64,000 bases of DNA, taken from positions 78,250,795 through 78,314,794 of the forward strand of contig CM066327.1 of the NCBI GenBank assembly GCA_033807775.1, in the 5' to 3' direction. The notes under the pieces are model-generated. The model made no database searches, had not been told where the DNA came from, and saw only the letters and a list, made by a program, of their open reading frames with translations. The DNA is from Saussurea involucrata (lineage: Eukaryota > Streptophyta > Magnoliopsida > Asterales > Asteraceae). Shown here piece by piece: positions 44,421-56,377 of this stretch. Position 1 is the stretch's first letter, and each line of letters begins with the position of its first letter. The translations under genes were made by a program, and so were the position numbers.

Positions 44421-44728
44421 AACAAAAGCACAAGTACATAGAACAAAAGCACAAACACTCCTATAAGGTTTCAGATTATTGAATTGAATTGATAACTCAA
44501 ACTTAAACCCCAAAACCTTACCTATGCAGGCTACGTGGTGAATAAAAATATGGTTGTCTACAAACCATATAAACAACAAATTTAAATGAAACTATTTTTA
44601 CATTTTTGATTCAACTCGTAACCGTTAAACGCAATGAAAACATAATAACATTGGTTACGAAATTATTTAGAAAACATTTCTAAAAGAATGAAACCCAATC
44701 GAATCCAATGATGCATTTAATTAAAATA
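44421..44728. other. Intergenic spacer between the hAT element and the copia LTR
   Basis: AT-rich, no gene or repeat supported beyond the tandem GTACATAGAACAAAAGCAC copy at its left edge. Confidence 0.4.
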
Positions 44729-45299
44729 TGTCACACCATAGGGTTTTAAGAATCGTACCTTATTGAGATCTGTTGTGGTTGAACGATCAGGGCACTTAGA
44801 AGCCAACAGAGGTTTCCTCTAACGGTATCCACACACGAACACGCGAATTCCATTAAGTGCTAGCCCAAAAGAAACTCTATGCTAATATGTGTATATGTCA
44901 GATCCAGAGGATTCAATCAGTCAACCGAAAACAACTGACCTGACATCCTATTTATATAGACAGTAAATAGGATTTATGTTTATCTATAATTATTTGAATT
45001 CAAATCATTTGAATTTGAATAATTATCTGAATTTCAATAGTTATCTGAATAATTATATTTATCTAAACAAATAATAATTATTAATATTTACAGATAAAAC
45101 CCTGTAATGATCATAATTACTTTTTACACATATTATTTAATTATTCTTTTAAGAATAACTATCTAACTGTCAAACATGACTTTAACGGGTTTCTTTCTAA
45201 TGGAAGCAAACGTGTTCTTTTGTGTGCGACCCTTTAGGTTTACATACTCATTGGTAGCATTTCTGTGTGACACGTGTCGTGGGCATATAATAACCTACA
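44729..45299 (-). mobile_element. LTR of an older minus-strand copia-type element
   Basis: In minus sense it begins TGTAGGTTATTATATGCC, directly after a polypurine tract GTGCAAGTGGGAGAT (45300-45313), and ends GGTGTGACA. The PPT plus LTR start is typical of Ty1/copia 3' LTRs. Only about 135 bp of internal sequence remain before element C begins at 45436, so C probably inserted into this older copia. Confidence 0.5.
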
Positions 45300-45435
45300 A
45301 TCTCCCACTTGCACACGGTACACAGTAACACAGACGGTGTAAGCGTCTAGCAACACGTCACCGCCCCCAAGGCTATGTAAATGTGCTTTTATCTTTGAGC
45401 AATTTTGATTGATTCAATCAATCACATAGTATAAT

Positions 45436-46308
45436 TGTTTGGGTAAAATTTCACACCTCGCGACCGACGATAGATAACTCATACGACATTTATATAAGAC
45501 CACTCTTATATTAAGATAAGGTCTTGCAGGTTATTTACAATCGAACATCTCGTCGTACATTTCCATGTTGGTCGTATGATCCATACGACCGACGTCCAAG
45601 ACTCAAGACGGTCGTACGATTACACTAACCCTTAACAGTCAAACATCCGTTTCTTTTGTTCATTAATGCAGGTCCACAAGCAATCATGGTACAAACGGCC
45701 AGTAACATATGAGCTCTTAATGGCATTAAAGGCCCGACAGCGGTTACAAAACAAGTCATCAAGACACATTTATTGCCGACAAAAGCTATGTAAAGGCCTA
45801 TTTCACATTTGAACGCCACAACAGATACACACAGCTACACAGACCGAATCAAGCTGAGCATTGGAACATCCAATATCTGAACTCAACTCTTCTACATTTC
45901 TACGCAATACAACATTGATAATTCGAGCATTCGAACATATATCGCTAACGCAAGTCTCGCACGATAGCAATCCAAATCGCACGACAACATCTTATTTCGC
46001 ACGATTTACGCACGACGCACAACTTTATCTTACAACTAAGTTTATTTTGACTCCTATTGTAATCTGTTGTACACAAAACATTTGTTACCAAAGGACTTTC
46101 GCCCCTGTTTGGCGATCATAGTGCACCATCGACTCTCACAAGTCGACCGCGGTTTTTTCCCTCGTTTGGATTTTCCACGTCACCAATTCTCCTATCTAAT
46201 TTACTTTTTTATCGCGATTGTGTTGTTTGTCTTGAGATCCCTTTCTTTAGTTGTTAAAAGTTCCACATCAACCTTAAGTTATCCTTTGGGTGATTTTTGG
46301 CATTAACA
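45436..46308 (+). repeat. 5' LTR of element C
   Basis: TGTTTGGGTAAAATTTCACA... to ...GGCATTAACA, 873 bp. The reverse complement matches the ends of the LTRs at 50472, 55163 and 61027. Confidence 0.8.
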
Positions 46309-46310
46309 GT

Positions 46311-46328
46311 TTGGCGCCATCCGTGGGA
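46311..46328 (+). other. Primer-binding site of element C
   Basis: TTGGCGCCATCCGTGGGA, two bases after the LTR. The same sequence in reverse is found next to the 5' LTR of element A. The primer is not initiator Met; the tRNA could be determined by comparison with tRNA 3' ends. Confidence 0.8.
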
Positions 46329-46404
46329 CCCCATCTAGAGAACATCTCAAGCCAAACATACATCACTCTAACAATCTTGCGAAGTTTTTGTTGTTTTCAG
46401 GTAA

Positions 46405-48279
46405 ATGGCAAATTATCAAGATCCTATGGCTCAACTTCATGCGGAATTGAATGCGGCTCGGAGTCAGATTCAAGCCCTAAACGAGCAGAACCAGAAGTCA
46501 GCCGCATAAATTGCTTCCCTGAGGAATCTGACGGTTGGCAATTCCTTTGGACCTCAGAACGGTCCCCGACCTACAGGTGTACCTTTCATAAGGCCACCAT
46601 TCCTGACAGGTCCAGGGCCATTTGTCAACAATCCTCCCTTTGGACAATTTCCTCCGCAGCATCTGAGGCCTCCACCACTGTACAATAGAGCTATACCACA
46701 TCAGATCCCAATGAACTTCCCCTTTAACGGAGAAGCCAACGGTTCGTCGCACGGAAATGGCTCCCACCCGACAGTCGGCATGACAACTCAAAACTCAGGA
46801 GTCATTCCCCCGACCGGTGCAATCCCCGATCCTAACGACCCCGTCGCTCAACGACTTAGGTTATTAGAGGATCAGAACGAAAAGATGCTGTCGCTACTTT
46901 CAAAGTTACCCGGTGCCGCCGTCCCCGTTGACATCGAACCTCTCACAAGATTCCAAGCATCGCCTTTCGTCGACACGATAGCAAATGTTGACGTTCCGAA
47001 GAATTACAACATTCCTGATTTTACGCCCAAGTATTCAGGAATAACCGATCCAACGGAGCATATTGCCCATTATAAATAGTTGATGTGAACAGCGTCGACC
47101 CCACATCAATATCAAGAGGCGTGCATATGCAAAAGCTTTGGCACGACTCTTACAAATGCTGCTCTCTAGTGGTTGATCAATCTCAAACCCAAGTCCATCA
47201 GCAACTTCGCGGAGTTGGTCAACTAGTTTTCACAACAATTCGCCAGTAGTCGCAAGATGGAGAAGCAGACCAGCGACCTGTACTACGTCGTCCAAAAATC
47301 TGGAGAATCCATCCGCGGTTATTTCAACCGTTTCAATGCAGAAATGATAAACATCCAAAATTGTGATGTCAAGACCGCCATCGAAGCCTATACGCGGGGT
47401 CTAGACGACAACACCACAAGACTGTACGTCGATCTTACGAAGTTCCCGCCGGAGAATTTTGAAGACGTACGAGCTAGGACACTGGCTTACATGAGAGTCG
47501 AAGACGATATGGCTTTCCGTCGTAAGCATTCTACCGACAAAAAATCGCTTGGGATCAAGAAACCAGATTTCAAGTCCAAGACGAGCGTCAAGATGGAGCC
47601 AGCGCGCCAGATATCGAACGTTCGGTTCGACAAGAAAAAGAGTAATCCTACGCCCAAATTCTCTCAATATCCTAAGATCCCCTCTTATGGATTCAAGGGG
47701 ACATCGAAAGATTTGGTCAAAGTTCTCAGAAACATTCAGTCATCCGTACGGTGGCCTAAGAAAAGCGACCAAGTCGATGACAAGAAACACAAGACCAAAT
47801 GGTGCGACTTCCACAGCGACCATGGTCATACGACAGACAACTACCTTGCTTTACAGAAGGAGTTGGCTTGGATCGTTCCTAAGGGCCACCTCCAAGGTTT
47901 GATTGATAAAGAGTCTACGCCAGTCGACAATGTAAGACCAGCATCCCCTGTCCATGAAAAAGTTGTCAACTGCGTGATGGGTGGATCAGATGTCTGTGGT
48001 TTAACATATTCGGCAGCGAAGCGGCACGCCAGTCAATCATCGGGAGAATATCCCATTCCTCGGTCGTCCAGACCAAAACAAGAGTTGGAACTGGAGGCGA
48101 TGCCAATAACGTTCGATCAGGACGGCCTCCAGGACAACGGGCAGAAACATCACGACGGATTGATTATCCAGCTTACTATCGGCAACTGCTCGACCAAAAG
48201 AGTAATGGTCGATGGAGGAAGTTCGGCTAACATCATTTTCCTAAGCACGATCAAAGCTATGGGCATCGATAAATCATAG
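46405..48279 (+). pseudogene. gag: Element C gag and protease, with in-frame stops
   Basis: One frame from MANYQDPMAQLHAELNAARS to about 48279. In-frame stops lie near 46507, 47077 and a few between 47080 and 47256. The Ty3/gypsy gag capsid region is visible (VDVPKNYNIPDFTPKYSG, then KQTSDLYYVVQKSGESIRGY and FNAEMINIQN). The C-terminal part contains the retropepsin-type active site VMVDGGSSANIIF. A zinc-knuckle-like WCDFHSDHGHTTDNY precedes the protease. Open frames are long enough to show the family but the copy is dead. Confidence 0.8.
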
Positions 48280-49645
48280 ATCACCCGTCGATCGACGACT
48301 CTGATAGGATTCAATGGCGATTCTACTAACACGTTGGGAAAGGTCGATCGACGACTCTGATAGGATTTAATGTTATCGACTGTTCGTCAGCTTACAACGT
48401 TATACTTGGTCGACCGTGGATACACGACATGAAGGTGGTCCCCTCGACCTATCACCAGACGATCAAGTTCCCGACGCCATGGGGAGTACAAGAAATCAAA
48501 AGTGAGCAAAAGACCGCTCGTGATTGTTACAAGGCGACATTGAAGCCTCAGAAAAAAGACATTTAGCAATTACACGATATTGACTTCAAGCCTCGCACGA
48601 CAATTAAGTCATAGATTCTAGCTTATGTCGTCACTGATTTCAGTCCTGAACTAGAAAAAGAGGCACAAAATGAAACCCATACTGTGGCAACAACATACGA
48701 CACGACCTGGCAAGTCCATGTCGACGGTCCTCCAAACGCCGGAGGAGCAGGTCTTGGTGTCGTCTTAAAGTCCCCACAGGGGGCAAGATGGTGTACTCCA
48801 TACGATGCGCTCACGACTTGGGGGCAGTCAGACTTTACGCCAGGAGCGATTCTTTATTGTTTATAAGATGGTGTACTCCATACGATGCGCTCACGACTTG
48901 GGGGCAGTCGGACTTCACGTCAGGTGCGATTCTTTATTGTTTACTGGCTGACATTAAGGCAAGATGCCACCAGGTACGTCCAAAGCTGTGACGCATGTCA
49001 ACGACACTCATGTATGATACACCAACCTTCTAAACCTTTACATACGTCCTTAGTCCATGGCTCTTCATGAGGTGGGGGATGGACATCGTTGGTAAATTAC
49101 CTCCTGCCCCAGGACAGAAAGTTTTTCTGTTAGTCCTTACAAATTACTTTTTTAAGTGGATAGAAGCAACTGCCTACTCCCAATTTCGGAACAGGGAGGT
49201 CATCTCTTTTATCCAGACTAACATTCTATGCAGGACATACACCATTTTCATTGGTCTACGGTTGTGAACCCGTCTTACCTATTGAGGTGCAGCTCCCGAC
49301 ATCGAGACATACATCCGTCGACCATAACTTGGTAGACTTAAGCTACGACCTCGACGCTCTCGAAGAGTTAAGAGAGTATGCTTTGGTCAAAATGGCATCT
49401 CAGCGACAGATTGTTGAACGACATTTCAACAAAAATGTTAAAACCAAGATCTTTCAGGAAGCTGACTACGTCTTACGACGAGTATTCCAAAATGCCAAAC
49501 ACATGTAAGTTATCCACTAAGTGGGAAGGACCTTACCGAATATATGAAATCGTTGGGAAGGGTGCTTACAGACTTAAAACCCTCGACGACTAAGACATCC
49601 CACGTAGCTGGAACGTAGTACATTTAAAGAAGTATTTCTTTTAAA
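48280..49645 (+). pseudogene. pol: Element C pol remnant (protease end, second RNase H, integrase pieces)
   Basis: Multiple frames are needed. Protease C-terminus (YNVILGRPWIHDMK) passes, across a deletion that removes reverse transcriptase, to the RNase H linker (DFKPRTTIKS, DFSPELEKEA) and start of the archaeal-type RNase H (VHVDGPPNAGGAGLGVVLKS). A 78-bp tandem duplication follows (about 48787-48944). Integrase pieces are MRWGMDIVGKLPPAPGQKVF and, after another deletion at about 49232, VYGCEPVLPIEVQLPTS. The presence of a second RNase H in pol is the Tat-lineage mark. Confidence 0.75.
48787..48944 (+). repeat. 78-bp tandem duplication in element C
   Basis: The unit beginning AGATGGTGTACTCCATACGA and ending TTCTTTATTGTTTA occurs twice in a row with a few substitutions. 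Confidence 0.85.
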
Positions 49646-49696
49646 GTTTCACTTTCGATTTATTTCGACAATCGATTACTGACTTAAGCATCGGAG

Positions 49697-49719
49697 GGTC
49701 GTTGGTCAAACCAACGACC
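49697..49719. other. Conserved hairpin between pol and antisense ORF (element C)
   Basis: GGTCGTTGG-TCAAA-CCAACGACC, a 9-bp stem, next to ACTTAAGCATCGGAGG. The counterpart in element B (54393-54414) is a perfect 22-bp palindrome with the same flank. Confidence 0.6.
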
Positions 49720-50216
49720 GTCCCTGAATCTTACATTGCAGGCTCGCAGGATCGTACGAACGCCAGTCTTACGATTTATAACGTGAGAAACAAAGTCTTC
49801 AAGACTACAAAGTCACGACTAATATGTCAAGACCGAAAAGTCATGACTCATACGTCGTAGGCAGAATCTTAAGATTCATCGCATGGATCTTACGATCACA
49901 AACAGGTGCTTTTTAATCTGAGTTTCGGAGTCAAAGTCTTATGATTTGAATTCCATACTTAGAATATTTATTCGGCCCAGTCGCCCAGTTACTTCAAAAG
50001 TTACGTGTACCTATGTCGTACAGTTTTCACACGTCTTATCGCTTTATACGCTCATTCTTAAAATTGTTATCTCTCGTTTATTTTGTTTGTTACAACAAAG
50101 TAAAATAACACGATGGTATAGCAAAAATTTACTTGTATTTATATATAAAAGTTACAAGTAAAAGGCACGGCCGATTATAGTCGCCCCATATCAAAAGCAA
50201 AAGAACAAAAGAAAAT

Positions 50217-50471
50217 TCAAGGCAGAGGAGGGTTCTGCTCCTTAGCGACCTCCTCATCGGCAGCGACCTCAGCGTCCGATGGGTCCCCTTCTTCGAGCTT
50301 GTCATCTTGGTCGAGTTCTTCCTCGTCCTCGACTTGCTCCAGGAATGTGGCGACCTCCTCTTCAGCTCCGGCCATAGGGTTTAACCCCTGCAAATGGCGA
50401 CGCATGATCGCCGCTTGGACCCTCAGACGGGTCAGAGCCTCAATCGATTGGAGTCGCTCCTCTAAGGACGC
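50217..50471 (-). pseudogene. C-terminal remnant of the antisense ORF of element C
   Basis: Encodes ASLEERLQSIEALTRLRVQA, a charged acidic C terminus and a stop at 50217. The motif AAIMRRHLQGLNP matches AAIMRQHLSGKNP in the antisense ORF of element B, which shows homology. The N-terminal part is cut off by the LTR of B at 50472. Confidence 0.7.
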
Positions 50472-51245
50472 TGTTAATGCCAAAAATCGTCCAGAAGGAT
50501 AACTTAAGGTTGATTGTAGAGCTTAACAACTAAAGATAGAAATCGTTTGACAAAGACAAAAAATATAAACGAGACAAAAGGGTTTTGGTGACGCGGGAAA
50601 AACCTCAACGAGGAAAAAACCCACGGATGACTGTGATGGTCGTCGCTGCACTATGGTTGCCAAACAAGGCGATGTCCTTGTGTATCAAATGTCGAGAGTA
50701 CAATGATTACGATGAAAATAATAGAAATAAGCTAATTTATAAAGTAAACATGTGTATCGTGTGTAAAGACAAGTGCGTCGTGCGTACGAACTATGCGTCG
50801 TGCGTCGGCTGCTTTGAGTGAGAATACTTATTTGCTTAGGAAATTTCAGTACGTTGTAAGTGATTCGGGAGCTCAGATGTGCGCAAATGGTGATGGAGCT
50901 CTTGTTTATATAGCCTTCGTAGCTTTAATTGACTCCATAAAAGTAGGAATAACGGTCGTAACGGCTGCTGGGATTAATGCTCATAATATTCCTCGTCAGT
51001 TGTAGCCGTTGGTCTTTAATGACTTTGATCCTGCATTAAACAGAGAAATCATAACATTTGTGTCATATGTTAGTTGGTCGAGGTCGTGAGGTATGTTACG
51101 ACGGTCGAGTGTCGGGAGTGATTTTCAATTTAAACTTTAGGTTTGACAATTAAATATTTATGATTTTATCTTATCATAAAAAGGTGTAGGAAATATGTTT
51201 TCCATTTTCGGTCGTGGACGAGACTTGTGAATTTTTACCCAAACA
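50472..51245 (-). repeat. 3' LTR of element B
   Basis: TGTTAATGCCAAAAATCG... to ...TTTTTACCCAAACA on the plus strand (774 bp). The adjacent GTTTGCCCCTAAAATTT is the complement of a polypurine tract. Confidence 0.8.
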
Positions 51246-51690
51246 GTTTGCCCCTAAAATTTAAAAATAGAGTGGCAAATTCAAATTTCAAATTTTTAAA
51301 AATTTGTCAGTAGGACATCTGGGGTCGTGACACGTGTCGAAAGTCGTTGGTTTAGAAACTGAATCGGTTCGGTTTGAACTATGGAAGTAGAGAAGGCGAT
51401 AAGATCGTGACGTCATGCTGACGTTCGATCTATGCTTGACAGCTGGTAATGCCAGGTGTCGACGATCCATGCCTGCATACGAAAAGGTGAGGACACGTGT
51501 CGATCATCGAGCGACTCGTTCTGACACGATCATCTACATAAATAGCGACCCTTGGTGAATCTTTTCCAGTTTACGCTTTCTGAGAGTTTTAGAGTGAGAT
51601 TTCTTCTGATTTCTTGCCATTTTTCAGCGAATACACTCCAAACCTGTAGAAATCTTATTTTGATCTAGAGTTTTCGAGGTTTAGAGCGCC

Positions 51691-51700
51691 TATATAAGGT
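51691..51700 (+). promoter_or_regulatory. Candidate TATA box for the antisense ORF of element B
   Basis: TATATAAGGT about 110 bp upstream of the ATG at 51809. Another TATA-like ACATAAATAG at 51536 is shared in position with element A (56361). Confidence 0.3.
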
Positions 51701-51808
51701 ACGACTTCTCATCCTTTGTATGCGTCGTAAGTCTATCGTTAGAAAGCCTAGGAAGAACTGGGATATCTTTGTTTTTCTGACCTACTAATTTGGTTAACAT
51801 GGTTAGCA

Positions 51809-53880
51809 ATGTCAACCGAGCCCCAAAGTTCCATTCAAGATCAAGAGGATCTTGATTCCCTTAGGAGTCTAGCAAGAATCCCTGCGGGGATTACATTGAC
51901 TAAGGCTGGTCAGATTCGACCAGAGATGTGCCCGAATGGATATTTTGTGATATACGAATATCCATTCAAAATAGGATTCCAGTGGCCATATTCGCCTCTA
52001 GCCAAGGTTTTTATGTGTGAGTTCGACCTGTCACCGGGGCAACTAATGCCCTAATTCTAGCGCATCATCCAGGTCATCGAGCGAATGACTGGGATTCTCC
52101 CATGAACGTACGCGACATCCTGATGGCCTATCAGGTAAAAATGGACGGGTACCGTCGTTACAGCCTCTTTTCGAGGTATAAGGGCGACCGCACTTTGGTC
52201 CTGAAAACTGCGGTAAACGACCATAAGTGGAAGGCCAGGTACGCGTTCGTACGCGTATCGACGCTCGACCCTGAGAGCGACTGGATTCGGTCTGGGTGGA
52301 ATATGGCGGGTGAGTTTTTAAGATTTTGTCGTGTGTTTTATGTCGTATTTTTACTTGTGTTTTTACTTATCCTTTCCTTTAATTGTCGACATATATCAAA
52401 TTTGAGGACGTGAAGCCCTACGCCAATTCTCAGGCCAGGATCAACAGATTTTTGGCGTATAGTGCCGACGAGCGGTCTTTCATCACACGACATCTGGTAG
52501 ACGAGGACGAAGACGTGGTGTACTTGGGCGATAATCGAGAGGAGAGACAAGAGGAGGAGGAGGAGACAGAAGAAGAAGAAGGGATGACTGGTAAGTGTAC
52601 CTCGACCTTTCTGCTCGACCTAGTCTTTCCTGAATTTACGTCTGTTAACACTTTTTCTTCTTGTTTTTCAGGGGAATCCCAAGTGAAGATGTCGTTCGCG
52701 GCTGCCAAGAGGGCAGCCCAAGCTGAGCTGGCCCGTAGGGGCAGAGAGAAGAGGAAAGGGACTTCGACCACCGGGTCGGGTGTTCTAAAGAGGATGAAGA
52801 TGACGGTTCCGAGGGAACCATCTTCCAAGGCTGGCGACTCGTCGAGAGTCGTTACGCCCGAGAAGGCGAAGGTGGCGGTCGCATCTCCTGCGAAGACGAA
52901 GACGTCTTCCGATGTGATCGATGCGATACCCGTCAGTTCGGCGCCTCCGGCAAAAACGGCGAAGTCTCCGTTTACCACGTCGACCCCTCTGTCGGCCGAC
53001 AAGGGCAAGGGCCATGCGACGGGAGAGCCTGAGGTCACGACGGTTAACTCTACGTTGCCGTCGGACTTCATGGCTGATTATGTCCTAGACGGGACGAAAC
53101 TCTTTCCCCATCTGGGGAAATACCAGCTCCCTGCTTTTAAGGAGCGTTTCCAAGGGGTCTCGGTCAAGGAGACGGGGTCGCACGTTGCCGAACTGGCGTT
53201 CATGGTAAGTTTTTTTTTTCAAAACTTGTCTTTTTCGATGTTTATAACTTTGTCGAGCGTTCACTAACATGCTCCTTTGTGTTTTTCAGGCGTTCCAGTC
53301 CTCCCTTGCCTTGCACTCCGAAACGGATAAGATAAGGGGTCTAGTGTCCTCTGCTCTCTCGAGAGAGAATGCGGCGTTGGATAGGGAGAAGGCGGCTCTG
53401 GCGCGTGTCGAGGCCATGTCTATTCGGCTCGATGATGTCCAGAATGAGTTAGAGGCCGTCGAGCGTGCAAGGGACGATGTGAACAGTCGTCTGAAGCTGT
53501 CCTTGTCCCTGATCGTCGACCAAAGGACCGAGCTGGACAAGACCAAGGAGTATTTGGCTACAAGCGAAGAAGAAGCCAAGGACTCTAAGTCCAAGGTGGC
53601 GGAGCTGTAGGGAGAGGTGAAAGAGCTACGGGGCGAGGAGAAGTCCGTCTTCACCTTGGCTCGACTGACCGCCCGGGCGGCGATCATGCGGCAGCACCTG
53701 TCGGGGAAGAATCCCCTCGCCTCAGTGTCGGATGAGTTGGCCTTCTATCAGGAGAATGTCAGAGCCGAGAGGGACCTCGACTCGGACGACGAGAAGGAAT
53801 CCGATGAGGAGGAGGTGGTCGAGGGCTCCAAGGGAGAAGCCTCTGGCAAGGATGCGACTGTGGATCCTCCCAAACCTTAG
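51809..53880 (+). pseudogene. Antisense ORF (aORF) of Tat element B, spliced, partly broken
   Basis: Runs opposite to the element, between its 3' LTR and pol, as reported for aORFs of Tat-lineage plant retrotransposons. Parts: 51809-52054 (IPAGITLTKAGQIRPEMCPN, GYFVIYEYPFKIGFQWPYSP), 52084-52310 (NVRDILMAYQVKMDGYRRYS), about 52407-52590, 52672-53202 (a basic Ser/Thr/Pro region, then YVLDGTKLFPHLGKYQLPAF) and 53290-53880 (coiled coil ENAALDREKAALARVEAM, acidic C terminus). Introns with GTAAGT/CAG borders are visible at 52591-52671 and 53203-53289. Damage: stops and a shift near 52050-52100 and a TAG at 53608-53610. The first part resembles plant transposon-type domains of unknown role. Confidence 0.65.
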
Positions 53881-54475
53881 AAAATTTTAATTCTTAGTTT
53901 TGTTTTTGTCGATCGACCGTTGGTGGTCGAATCGTTTAATGTAACCGACGATTGATAAATAAAATTTATCTTTCTTCTGAACTTGCGCATTACTTTGTCT
54001 TATATATTTTGTGAATAGATACAATATCAATTGTGAATTTCATCAAGTAATTACACGTTGTATAAAAATAAACATAAAGACTTGCGACATAGGCATCCAT
54101 TTAACACAACGATTACAACATAAGTCGTAAGATCTTTAGATTTTTAAATCGTGTAAAGCAAACATAAGTACATGCGATTAAAGCATTCACCTAAAATGTG
54201 AAATTTTTTCCAAGTTAGAGAAACTTAGGTCGTGCGACAAATATGGGTTGTGTGCTCCTGCAATCGTATAATCAAGTCATCTATCAGGACTGACTGCTTA
54301 TGTCGTGCGATCCTGTGAAAGTGTACTGAAGTCGTATAATAGACTTAGTAACTTATGTCGTGCGATCCTGTGATAAAACATGGTCAGAGGTTGGTCGTTG
54401 GCTAGCCAACGACCCTCCGATGCTTAAGTCAGTAATCCTCGTGATGAATAAAAAGTCGTATGAGGAAAAAAGGGT
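53881..54475. other. Element B spacer with repeated GTCGTGCGATCCTGTGA and a perfect palindrome
   Basis: TATGTCGTGCGATCCTGTGA occurs twice (about 54300 and 54356). A perfect 22-bp palindrome lies at 54393-54414. The spacer separates the 3' ends of the aORF and pol, which point at each other. Confidence 0.6.
54393..54414. other. Perfect 22-bp palindrome between aORF and pol of element B
   Basis: GGTCGTTGGCT followed by its exact complement AGCCAACGACC. Shared with element C; candidate transcription or processing signal for convergent transcripts. Confidence 0.6.
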
Positions 54476-55162
54476 TTAGAAAAAATACCCTTTTAGATGA
54501 GTTGTATTCCAGCTACGTGGGACATCTCGATTGTCGAAGGTTTGAAGCCGATAGGCACCTTTACCCACGACTTCTGAGATACGGTAAGGACCTTCCCACT
54601 TGGTGGAAATCTTACCTGCATTGAGCTCTTGAGTGCTCTGGAACACTCGTCGGAGGACGTAGTCGCCTTCTTGGAAGACTTTAGCTCTGACGTTCTTGTT
54701 GAAATGTCGTTCGATTGCTTGCATCTGCAACGCCATTCTGATCAATGCTGATTCTCTAAGTTCTTCAAGGACGTCGAGGTCATAACTTAAATCAACCAGG
54801 TTGTGGTCGACGGAAGTATGTCTCGAGGTTGAGAGCTGGACCTCGACCGGTAAGACTGCTTCGCAACCATAGACCAAAGAGAAAGGGGTTTGTCCTGTGG
54901 ACGTGCGGGGCGTCGTGCGATTTGGCCACATGACCGAAGGGAGTTCTTCAACCCACTTTCCCTTTGCAGCTTTTAACCTTTTCTTGATCGAAGCAATAAT
55001 GGTCTTATTGCTCGACTCAACAAGTTCATTTGCCTGGGGATACCTGGGTGTCGAGGTCATTAGCTAGATATTGCGGTCTTCAAAGAACTGTCGAGTTCTG
55101 TTGCTTATGAACTGGGATCTATTATCGCAGACAATTTCGGATGGGATCCCAAACCTGCATAT
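54476..55162 (-). pseudogene. pol: Element B integrase, C-terminal part
   Basis: Encodes the end of a Ty3/gypsy integrase: TSTPRYPQANELVESSNKTI, WPNRTTPRTSTGQTPFSLVYG, FNKNVRAKVFQEGDYVLRRV and KWEGPYRISEVVGKGAYRLQ, up to the pol end at 54476. Residues upstream (DNRSQFISNRT...) are open to 55162, where element A is inserted at CATAT. Confidence 0.85.
55158..55162. repeat. Left 5-bp TSD of element A
   Basis: CATAT; the right copy is CATTT (61942-61946), one mismatch. The uninterrupted sequence in element A's own integrase (GCATATGATGTTAG near 58292) shows that CATAT is the original. Confidence 0.75.
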
Positions 55163-56077
55163 TGTTAATGCCAAAAATCGCACCAAAGGGACAACTTAAG
55201 GTCGATGTGGACTTTAACAACTAAAGAAAGGAATATTTCGACAAGGCGTGCGGCAAAGATAAAAATGTAAATGAGACAAAGGATTTGATGACGCAGGAAA
55301 AACCTCAACGAGGAAAAAACCTGCGGACGACAGTGGATGTCGTTGCTGCACTATGGTCGCCAATCAGGGGCGATGTCCTTGGTGTTCCGGGTGTCGATCG
55401 TACAGAGATTACAATACAAATGAAGGAAATACTTCGAAATGTAAAGTACAAGTGTTTGGAATGTAAAAACAGTGTGCGTCATGTGTGAAAACTTTGTATA
55501 AACTGTTGGTCGAGAGTCTTGCGTCGAGAGTGATCTTCTATGAATGATCTCTTTGCTTCGAATGATTATTCTTCGAGTGTTTGTGTTTGCTTCCGTTGTT
55601 CGATGCTCTTGTTCTATCTCTCTCTCTCTGTGTTATTCGGTGTTGATCAGGTGTCTTGAACTGATGATTGAGCTGGGATTTTATAGTCTTCGGATGACTT
55701 TAATTGAATCATTAAGATCTTTGATGATTGTTGTAACGGTCGTCGTCTTCAATGTGAGTTTAGATGCTCATAACTGATTTCGTCGGTTATAGCCGTTTGT
55801 CCATAAATGATTTTGACTCCTGCATTAAACACTAAATAAACATAACAGTTGTATAACGCGTTAGTCGGTCAAGGTCGTACGGTCTTATGCGACGGTCGTG
55901 TGGAACGGGCGACGTCGAGGTCGAGTGTCGTGAGGAACTCTCGACTTACCTTTTAGGAGGGATGGCGGAGGTTCTTTGGGTCTTCGTCGGGACCTTATCT
56001 TAATACAAGGTATAACTCATGACATGCGTCTTACCTTCTCTGGTCGTGGTCGAGACCTGTGAAATTTTGCCCAAACA
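55163..56077 (-). repeat. 3' LTR of element A
   Basis: TGTTAATGCCAAAAATCGCA... to ...TTTTGCCCAAACA. Followed by GTTTGCCCCCAATATTTG, the complement of the polypurine tract. Confidence 0.85.
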
Positions 56078-56377
56078 GTTTGCCCCCAATATTTGAAAGT
56101 AGAATGGCAAATTCGAATTTTAAATTTTGCTTGTCGGGTGTTCAGGGTTCTGCGTTAAAAATACCTTCGTTGCTTCGGAACCGAATTGGTTCAATTCTAA
56201 CTGAACGAGAAGTCGAAGAGAAAACGAGGTCGCGACGTCATACTGACTTACGATTGTGCTTACCAGCTGTCTTTGACAGGTGTCAACGATCCCTGCGGTC
56301 ATACGAAGAGACGGGGACGCATGGCGATCATCAAAGGGCTTGACCTGACACGATCGATTGCATAAATAGGGATCATA

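Larger units (their letters stand above)
45436..50471 (+). mobile_element. Tat-type Ty3/gypsy element C (plus strand), truncated by element B
   Basis: 5' LTR, PBS, gag, protease, remnants of pol and part of an antisense ORF are in order. The 3' LTR is missing because the antisense ORF stops at 50471, where the LTR of element B begins. Reverse transcriptase is deleted between protease and the second RNase H. The LTR ends are the same as those of A and B, so the three form one family. Confidence 0.75.

Noticed and set aside
52785..53071. Minus-strand Arg-rich and Val/Ala-rich ORFs
   Set aside because: They overlap the aORF of element B, whose exon borders and homology to copies A and C are stronger evidence.
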